In this document: positions 57,288 through 64,000 of the stretch, piece after piece
How the letters are laid out: every line of letters starts with the position of its first letter
How positions within the stretch are numbered: position 1 is the stretch's first letter
Source: Deltaproteobacteria bacterium
GTDB lineage: Bacteria > Lernaellota > Lernaellaia > JACKCT01
Direction of reading: 5' to 3'
Length of the DNA stretch: 64,000 nt
Assembly (NCBI GenBank): GCA_027493875.1
Contig: JAOSJX010000007.1
Coordinates: 62,001-126,000 of the forward strand
Translations under genes and position numbers: made by a program
The notes under the pieces: model-generated
The model's input: the letters and a program-made list of their open reading frames with translations, nothing else
Told to the model about the DNA's origin: nothing
Database searches by the model: none

Positions 57288-57650
57288 TCAAACGGAGCCA
57301 CCGAGTTTTCGGATACGGACGTTGGCAGGCGATACGACGGAGAAGCTGGCGAGAAATTCGTCGCCATGATGAAGGAAAGCCGATGACACCAACACGTTCT
57401 TCCGCTCCGCGGACAGGCCGGAAAGACGAAGCAGAACAACCCCCTCCGAGAGCCGCTTTAGCCGCACAATCATCTCGCCAAAATCCTTGTCCGCTGTGAC
57501 GAGAATCGCTTTCTCGCGATTCGCTATTTTCAATACTTCGCTATCTGAAATTGAGGCGTGTTGCTCGGCGATGTAGCTAACGTGATGGCCGGCCTTTCTC
57601 AGCGAGTCAACAATGGAACGATCGACACTCTCGTCCGCGACAATATTCAC
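57288..57650 (-). CDS. DUF5615 PIN-like toxin
   Basis: An intact 120-residue protein from GTG 57650. MNIVADESVDRSIVDSLRKA, HHVSYIAEQHASISDSEVLK and REKAILVTADKDFGEMIVRL show the DUF5615 (Mut7-C-like PIN) pattern with acidic residues in DES, SDSEV and TADKDFG. Such proteins are toxin candidates paired with DUF433. The paired gene overlaps it by 44 bases. The region is more AT-rich than its surroundings. Confidence 0.82.
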   Translation of the reverse strand: MNIVADESVDRSIVDSLRKAGHHVSYIAEQHASISDSEVLKIANREKAILVTADKDFGEMIVRLKRLSEGVVLLRLSGLSAERKNVLVSSAFLHHGDEFLASFSVVSPANVRIRKLGGSV

Positions 57651-57877
57651 CGAGCCGCTTCCCGCGACGGATAAACGACGTCACCCTCAATGCTTCAGCC
57701 GCAAAGCGCAACGCCGCTTGTATCCCGTCCCGCGTCAGCCGTGGATGCGCTTCCAGGATTTGTTCGATGGTTTCGCCCGCGGCAAGTTTTTTCGAGTATC
57801 AGTTCGACCGTGATGCGCGTTCCGGCCACGACGGGCTTTCCCATCATGATTTCGGGATCGGAAACGATCTGGACCAT
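57607..57877 (-). CDS. DUF433 antitoxin, frameshifted at a T6 run
   Basis: MVQIVSDPEIMMGKPVVAGT and RITVELILEK are the DUF433 signature, and after an indel at 57787-57792 it continues LAAGETIEQILEAHPRLTRD, GIQAALRFAAEAL. DUF433 proteins have a winged-helix-like fold and are the usual partners of DUF5615 or VapC-like toxins. The reconstructed reading frame runs 44 bases into the DUF5615 gene. The start at 57877 was chosen by homology. Confidence 0.8.
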
Positions 57878-57952
57878 GGGATCCTCCGGTATCGAACCCT
57901 TGAAGCATAACAAATAGGAAAATTCGCCGATAGCGGCGGGACGTCTAGCCGC

Positions 57953-58131
57953 CATTTCTCACCGGGTTTCGTCGCGAGGCGGCGGAGACGGCGGGCGAGA
58001 CGCCGCGTTGGAGAACCGCGAACGCGAGGCGTACGGGGACGGTACGTCGCAGCGGGCGCGGGCCGAAACGTCCCCCTTCGAGCGGGACAGCTGACGGATC
58101 CGTCGCCGTAGGAGAAACCCGGTGAGAAATG
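57953..58131. repeat. MITE-like element with 18-bp terminal inverted repeats
   Basis: catttctcaccgggtttc at 57953-57970 is exactly inverted at 58114-58131. The 143-base interior has no open frame of note. The element lies between the DUF433 start and the stop of the flavin reductase. No target-site duplication is obvious. Confidence 0.65.
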
Positions 58132-58135
58132 CGGG

Positions 58136-58865
58136 TTAGGAGCCCTGTTGCGCCTGGCGTTCGGCGAGGCGGCGCATCATTTCTTCGCGGCGGCGCTTGG
58201 CTTCGAGCTGGTCCTTGAAGAAGACCTCCATGTGGACGCGGTCTTTCGGCACCTCGCGTTCGTTCAGCCACTCGGACACCTGAAACAGCATGGTATCCAG
58301 GCCGCACAGATAATAGTGCGCCTCGTCCTCGCGGAGAACCTGTCCCAGGAGATCGGTCACGCGTCCGGCGTGGCAACCGTCGCGTTCCTCGCGCGACAGG
58401 CACAGACGCGTGTCGCACCAGTTTTTCAACTCCTCGTACCCGACGGCGTCCTCGAATTTTCGCACACCGTAAAGAAGAAGATCGGGCGGCTCGTCGGGGG
58501 TGCGCGCGCATGTAGGAGAGCAGCGGCGTGATGCCGGTGCCGGTGGCGATGTAGATGAACGGTTTATGCTTGCCGACGAGAAACATCCCGAAGGGCCCGC
58601 GGAAGCTGATCGTATCGCCCGCGCTCAGTTCCGCGAGGTACGGTGAGAGCTTTCCGACCGGGACGTGCTTGATGATGAGGCGGAAGTGATCGTCGTCCGG
58701 CCCCGACGCCAGCGAAAAAGACCGCACCGTCTTGCCGTCCGGCCCCACGACCGACAGCGCCATGCCGGGTTTGAACGGAAGATCGACGCGGTCGAGCAAC
58801 ACCTCGAACACGTCGTCGGTCAGCCAGTGAATCTTTTGAACCTTCGTCTCGTGCGTGACGATCAC
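58136..58865 (-). CDS. Ferredoxin-NADP-reductase-type flavoprotein, frameshifted
   Basis: About 243 codons. VLLDRVDLPFKPGMALSVVG and GKTVRSFSLASGPDDDHFRL (FAD motif R-x-F-S) are followed by GDTISFRGPFGMFLVGKHKP and FIYIATGTGITPLLSYMRAH (nucleotide site). After an indel at 58496-58500 (G5) the end contains HYYLCGLDTMLFQVSEWLNE (CGxDxM motif) and KDRVHMEVFFKDQL. It reduces ferredoxin or flavodoxin, or oxidises NAD(P)H. Lying just after the suf operon it may supply electrons for Fe-S assembly. GTG start. Confidence 0.88.
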
Positions 58866-58912
58866 GTCGAAAGCGCTCCTCCCCCCGCGTCAAACCATGA
58901 CGGCCGCGGGGA

Positions 58913-59236
58913 TCAATACATATTGAGTTCGAGTTTCGCGGCCTCGCTCATCATCTCCGGATCCCAGGGCGGCTCCCAGACGATGTCGATTTTCGCCGCG
59001 GTGACGCCCTCGGTCGCCTTGACCTTCTGCTCCACCTCGATCGGCAGGCTTTCGGCCACCGGGCAATTCGGCGAGGTCAGCGTCATCCGCACGCCCACCG
59101 CGCCCGACGGGTCCACGTCCACGTTGTAGACGAGGCCGAGTTCGTAAATGTTCACCGGAATCTCCGGATCGTAAATCGTCCGCAGCGTCGCCACGACCCG
59201 TTCTTCCACTTGCTTGTCGATAGTCTGCACTTCCAT
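58913..59236 (-). CDS. sufT: SufT-like DUF59/MIP18-family Fe-S assembly protein
   Basis: An intact 107-residue protein. VVATLRTIYDPEIPVNIYEL, MTLTSPNCPVAESLPIEVEQ (conserved Cys) and the end VWEPPWDPEMMSEAAKLELN are the DUF59 signature (DPExPxxIxxLGL, T-x-x-x-C-P). SufT-type proteins help Fe-S cluster maturation when demand is high. It lies between sufU and the flavin reductase in the same orientation, as is common. ATG 59236 leaves 34 upstream in-frame codons unused. Confidence 0.88.
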   Translation of the reverse strand: MEVQTIDKQVEERVVATLRTIYDPEIPVNIYELGLVYNVDVDPSGAVGVRMTLTSPNCPVAESLPIEVEQKVKATEGVTAAKIDIVWEPPWDPEMMSEAAKLELNMY

Positions 59237-59265
59237 GGCCTTCTCCCAATCACCGCGCGACGCGC

Positions 59266-59718
59266 TTACTCGGTCGTCACGGGGTCCTGTTCTCCCTTGA
59301 GCGCGGATTTCAGCGTGTGCCACACCAGCGTCGCGCATTTCACGCGCGTCGGGTATTCGCGCACGCCGGCGAACACGGCTAGTTTGCCCACGGCCGACGT
59401 ATCCGCCGCGTGCGTCGGGTCGCCGGTCACCACGTCGTGAAACGCGTCAAACAGCGCTTCGGCCTGCGCCAGCGTTTTTCCGACGAGCACCTGCGTCATC
59501 ATGGACGCCGACGCGGTCGAAATCGCGCAGCCCGATCCTTGGAACGACACGTCGGCGATGACGTCGCCGTCCAGCCGCACGAACAGCGTGACCTTGTCGC
59601 CGCACAGCGGATTGAAGCCGTCGGCCTTACGGTCGGCGTCGTCCATCGCGCGGAAATTCCGCGGGTTCTTGTTGTGATCGAGAATCACTTCCTGATACAG
59701 ATCGCGCAGGTCGGACAT
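59266..59718 (-). CDS. sufU: SufU/IscU-type Fe-S scaffold protein
   Basis: An intact 150-residue protein. Three conserved cysteines in GFNPLCGDKVTLFVR, SFQGSGCAISTASASMM and REYPTRVKCATLVWHTLKSA define the NifU-N fold. The longer insertion (VVTGDPTHAADTSAVGKL) is the SufU hallmark relative to IscU. It receives sulfur from SufS. Two bases separate it from the sufS stop. Confidence 0.95.
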   Translation of the reverse strand: MSDLRDLYQEVILDHNKNPRNFRAMDDADRKADGFNPLCGDKVTLFVRLDGDVIADVSFQGSGCAISTASASMMTQVLVGKTLAQAEALFDAFHDVVTGDPTHAADTSAVGKLAVFAGVREYPTRVKCATLVWHTLKSALKGEQDPVTTE

Positions 59719-59720
59719 CG

Positions 59721-60988
<1,268 letters not shown>

Positions 60989-60992
<4 letters not shown>

Positions 60993-62328
60993 CCAATCCT
61001 CCCGGGAAGGGCGTTGACCGCGGCGAGGCGCGCCTCGATCGTCTGATCGAGCTGCGTGCGCACCGGGTCCACTTCGATCCGCTGGATGACATCGCCGGCG
61101 AAAGCGTAAATGAGCATGTTCAGCGCCTCGCGCTCGCCGATGCCGCGGGAGCGGAGGTAAAAAAAATCGCCGCGTCGTCGAGCTGCCCCACCGTGGCGCC
61201 ATGCGTGCAACGCACGTCGTCCGCGTAGATTTCCAGCTCGGGCTTCGTGTTGACGAGCGCCTTGCGCGAGAGCAGCAGATTTTTGTTGCTCTGCTTCGCG
61301 TCGGTTTTCTGCGCATCCTTCTTCACGTAGATCTTGCCGTTGAACACGCCGCGGCTTTGATCGCCCAAGACTCCTTTATAGTCTTCATAGCTTTCGCAAT
61401 GCGCCGCGAGATGGCCGATGCGCGTGTGGTGGTCGACGTGCTGATCGCCCTCGGTCATAAACAGGCCGTCCAGACGCGACACGCCGCCCTCGCCCGTCAT
61501 ATCCACGTTGAAGTCGTTGCGCGTGAGGCGTCCGCCGAAGGAGAGCGAATTGGTCTTGAAACGGCTCGACCCTTCCTGCCGCGTTCCCATCGTGGCGATA
61601 TGAAACGCCGCGTGGCCCTCGCGCTGGAGTTTGTAGTGATCCACGTTCGCGTTTTCCGCGACGAAAAATTCCGTCACCCCGTTCGTGAGATAGGCGCGCT
61701 CGTCCGGTCCCTCGTAGCTCTCCACCAGACGCGCGAACGCGCCGTTTTCCGCGACGATCAGATTGCGCGGGCTGACGAGCGGCGCGGTGCCGTTGGGGCG
61801 CGTCAGAAAAAGAATCTGAATCGGCTTTTCCACGCGCGCGTTTTTCGGCAGATAAACGAACGCGCCGTCGGTGAAGAACGCGTCGTTGAGCCGCGCGAAG
61901 GGCGCGTCGCGGTAGTAGTCCAGCGCGGCGCCCAGATGATCGCGCACGAAATCCGGCCGGTCGTTCATCGCCGTAACGAGATTCGACACGACGACGCCCG
62001 CGGGCAACTCGAGCACGTGCGACAACTCCGGCGAGAACAGGCCGTTGACGAAAACGATCAGGTGATGATCTTCGTCGCCGAAGGTCTCGCGCTTGAGTCC
62101 GTCGCGCGTGAGGCCGTGCGTCGCGCCGTCGAACGACGGCGTGAAATCGAAATCGCCGAGCGGTTTGAGGTTGGTGTGTTTCCAAAGCTCGGCCTTCGTG
62201 GTCGGCAGCCCGAGTTCGCCGAAGCGGTGAACGGCCTCCTCGCGCCGCGTATTCAGCCATTCCGGTCCGAGTTCCGCGAGGCGGGCCTGCGCGCCTTCAA
62301 AGAACGTGACGAATTTTTCCGCGCTCAT
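60989..62328 (-). CDS. sufD: SufD Fe-S scaffold subunit, frameshifted at an A8 run
   Basis: About 446 codons. PTTKAELWKHTNLKPLGDFD, ARVEKPIQILFLTRPNGTAP, VAENANVDHYKLQREGHAAF, SLSFGGRLTRNDFNVDMTGE, DHHTRIGHLAAHCESYEDYK and PELEIYADDVRCTHGATVGQ are the SufD landmarks. After A8 (61159-61166) the C-terminal IFYLRSRGIGEREALNMLIY and AFAGDVI complete the protein. SufD forms the SufBC2D scaffold. The near-perfect frame on both sides of the run argues for a base-call error. Confidence 0.95.
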
Positions 62329-62336
62329 GCCCTCTC

Positions 62337-63107
62337 CTACGACGCGTACGACGCGGCGCCTTTCGCGCCGCCCTGTTCGAGCCAGGCGTAGCCTTTCGCT
62401 TCCAATTCCAGAGCGAGGTCCGCGCCGCCGGTTCTGGCGATCTTGCCGCCGTAGAGCACGTGCACCACGTCGGGCGTGATGTATTCAAGCAGCCGCTGGT
62501 AGTGCGTGATCACCACGATGGCCCGATCCGGCGAACGCATTTTATTGACGCCCGCCGCGACGACCTTGAGCGCGTCGATATCGAGGCCCGAGTCCGTTTC
62601 GTCCAGGATGCAGAGCTTGGGATCGAGAACGGCCATCTGAAAGATGTCGTTGCGTTTCTTCTCGCCGCCGGAGAAGCCTTCGTTGACCGAACGCTTGAGA
62701 AAGACTTCGTCCATATCCAGCAGGCGCAGCTTTTCCTTAGCCAGCGTCAGGAACTCCATGGCGTCGAGCTCTTCCTCGCCGCGATGCTTGCGGATGGCGT
62801 TGAGCGCCGTCTTCAGAAAATACGACGACGAGACGCCGGGGATTTCCACCGGATACTGAAACGCCATGAAGACGCCCTCGCGCGCGCGGTCCTCCGGGTC
62901 CATCTCCAGAAGATCCTTGCCCCGGTAGAGCACTTCGCCCTCGACCTCGTAGGTGTCGCGGCCGGCGAGCACCTGCGCGAGCGTGCTCTTGCCCGTGCCG
63001 TTCGGCCCCATGATGGCGTGCACTTCGCCCGCGTTGACGGTCAGATCGACGCCTCGGAGGATCTGCTTTCCCTCCACGCGGGCCTGAAGATTCTTGATCT
63101 CAAGCAT
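62337..63107 (-). CDS. sufC: SufC Fe-S assembly ATPase
   Basis: An intact 256-residue ABC ATPase. IMGPNGTGKSTLAQVLAGRD (Walker A), VNEGFSGGEKKRNDIFQMAV (signature) and LDPKLCILDETDSGLDIDAL (Walker B, Glu) are diagnostic. It drives the SufBC2D scaffold. It is spaced eight bases from sufD and 19 from sufB. Confidence 0.97.
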   Translation of the reverse strand: MLEIKNLQARVEGKQILRGVDLTVNAGEVHAIMGPNGTGKSTLAQVLAGRDTYEVEGEVLYRGKDLLEMDPEDRAREGVFMAFQYPVEIPGVSSSYFLKTALNAIRKHRGEEELDAMEFLTLAKEKLRLLDMDEVFLKRSVNEGFSGGEKKRNDIFQMAVLDPKLCILDETDSGLDIDALKVVAAGVNKMRSPDRAIVVITHYQRLLEYITPDVVHVLYGGKIARTGGADLALELEAKGYAWLEQGGAKGAASYAS

Positions 63108-63126
63108 GAATTCGTTTCCTTCCTTT

Positions 63127-64000
63127 TTAGCCGACGCTTCCTTCGAGACTGATGCCCAGGAGCTTTTGCGCCTCGACGGCGAATTCCATGGGCAGCTCGC
63201 GGAAGACCTCTTTGCAAAAACCGTTGACGATCATCGACACCGCGTCCTCCGCCGAGATCCCCCGCTGCTGGCAGTAGAAGATCTGGTCCTCGCCGATCTT
63301 GGAGGTGGTGGCCTCGTGCTCGACGACGGCGGTGGGGTTGTGGACGTCGATATACGGAAACGTGTGCGCGCCGCACTCGCTGCCCAGCAGCATCGAGTCG
63401 CACTGGGAATAGTTGCGCGCGCCTTCCGCGCCCTTGTTGATGAGCACCTGCCCGCGGTAGGAGTTCTGCCCCTTGATCGCGGAAATGCCCTTGGAGACGA
63501 TGGTGCTTTTCGTGTTCTTGCCGATGTGGATCATCTTCGTGCCGGTGTCGGCCTGTTGATGATTCGAGGTCAGCGCCACGGAGTAAAACTCGCCGACCGA
63601 GTTGTCGCCGAAAAGGATGCACGACGGATACTTCCACGTGATCGCCGAGCCGGTTTCCACCTGCGTCCAGGAGAGCTTGGCGTTTTCGAACGCCTTGCCG
63701 CGTTTCGTGACGAAGTTGTAGATGCCGCCGCGGCCTTCCGCGTCGCCCGGATACCAGTTCTGAACCGTGGAATACTTGATCGTCGCGCCGGGCAGCGCCA
63801 CGAGTTCGACCACCGCGGCGTGAAGCTGATTCTCGTCGCGCATCGGCGCCGTGCAGCCTTCGAGGTAGCTGACGTAGCTGCCCTCGTCGGCGACGATCAG
63901 CGTGCGTTCGAACTGTCCCGTATTCGCCGCGTTGATGCGGAAATACGTGGAGAGCTCCATCGGACAACGCACGCCCTTCGGGATGTAGCAGAACGATCCG
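63127..64000 (-). CDS. sufB: SufB Fe-S scaffold subunit (partial, continues past the window)
   Basis: The C-terminal 291 codons of Suf[81 protein letters not shown] and [20 protein letters not shown] are SufB signatures, including the conserved Cys used in cluster assembly. The N-terminus lies beyond base 64000. It is the first visible gene of the sufBCDSU-sufT operon. Confidence 0.96.
   Translation of the reverse strand, partial: GSFCYIPKGVRCPMELSTYFRINAANTGQFERTLIVADEGSYVSYLEGCTAPMRDENQLHAAVVELVALPGATIKYSTVQNWYPGDAEGRGGIYNFVTKRGKAFENAKLSWTQVETGSAITWKYPSCILFGDNSVGEFYSVALTSNHQQADTGTKMIHIGKNTKSTIVSKGISAIKGQNSYRGQVLINKGAEGARNYSQCDSMLLGSECGAHTFPYIDVHNPTAVVEHEATTSKIGEDQIFYCQQRGISAEDAVSMIVNGFCKEVFRELPMEFAVEAQKLLGISLEGSVG

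Overview
The window is GC-rich bacterial DNA (roughly 60-65 % by eye, with AT-richer islands near 500-2300, 47450-49560 and 57250-57950). A signal-peptide outer-membrane beta-barrel protein, many lipobox lipoproteins, a receiver-DUF4388-J-domain fusion, a complete SUF operon and secreted proteins with very long aspartate-rich linkers point to a Gram-negative-type, deltaproteobacteria/Myxococcota-like environmental lineage. I cannot name the species, and the lineage call is an inference from gene content. No rRNA, tRNA, CRISPR array or complete insertion sequence was recognised.

The most pervasive property is that about 36 genes, many of them housekeeping (dapB, ruvX, mltG, sufD), are interrupted by one or more single-base frame changes. 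Most of these sit on runs of five to eight identical bases, such as T8 at 20736, 21070 and 39625, A8 at 61159 and T7 at 4852, 26538 and 48123. This looks like uncorrected homopolymer error in a long-read or single-cell/metagenome assembly, so I annotate these loci as single genes spanning the frame change.

Layout. 1-6541: tail of an ArsA-like ATPase, a truncated YhcG-type nuclease gene facing a DuOB-DUF488-DUF488 cassette, then a coiled-coil membrane protein, NUDIX hydrolase and LTA-synthase-like sulfatase. 6695-8374: polyamine pair (pyruvoyl arginine decarboxylase and deoxyhypusine-synthase homologue). 8387-14726: inverted-repeat-flanked four-helix-bundle pseudogene, CHASE2 protein, glycosyltransferase, FAH hydrolase, dapB and a VapBC-like toxin-antitoxin pair. 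14787-23413: glutamate dehydrogenase, receiver-DUF4388-J-TPR protein, a degenerate PP2C, membrane proteins and a radical-SAM-like protein without its cluster motif. 23558-34465: nucleotidyltransferase, a reverse-strand operon (radical SAM, ruvX, mltG, nitrilase-like, histidine phosphatase, ThiF) and a nucleotide-sugar operon resembling the WlbA/WlbB/WlbC route.

34579-45689: three further radical SAM proteins, a thioesterase, a beta-propeller membrane protein, a large subtilisin-like protease and a MarR-FMN reductase-pirin operon behind a perfect operator palindrome. 46113-54805: secreted or surface proteins, comprising a beta-helix protein, a Cys-peptidase-like protein, a small Asp-rich protein ending in SCCGY, an M32 carboxypeptidase and a run of Asp-rich cupredoxin lipoproteins. 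54878-64000: HelD-like helicase, a DUF433/DUF5615 pair, a MITE-like repeat, a ferredoxin-NADP-type reductase and sufB-C-D-S-U plus a SufT-like gene.

The most interesting threads are the Asp-rich secreted proteome (tandem cupredoxins, and a shared C-terminal SCCG signature on two otherwise different secreted proteins), the DuOB-DUF488 island beside a broken nuclease gene, and several proteins that keep their fold but lack catalytic residues.
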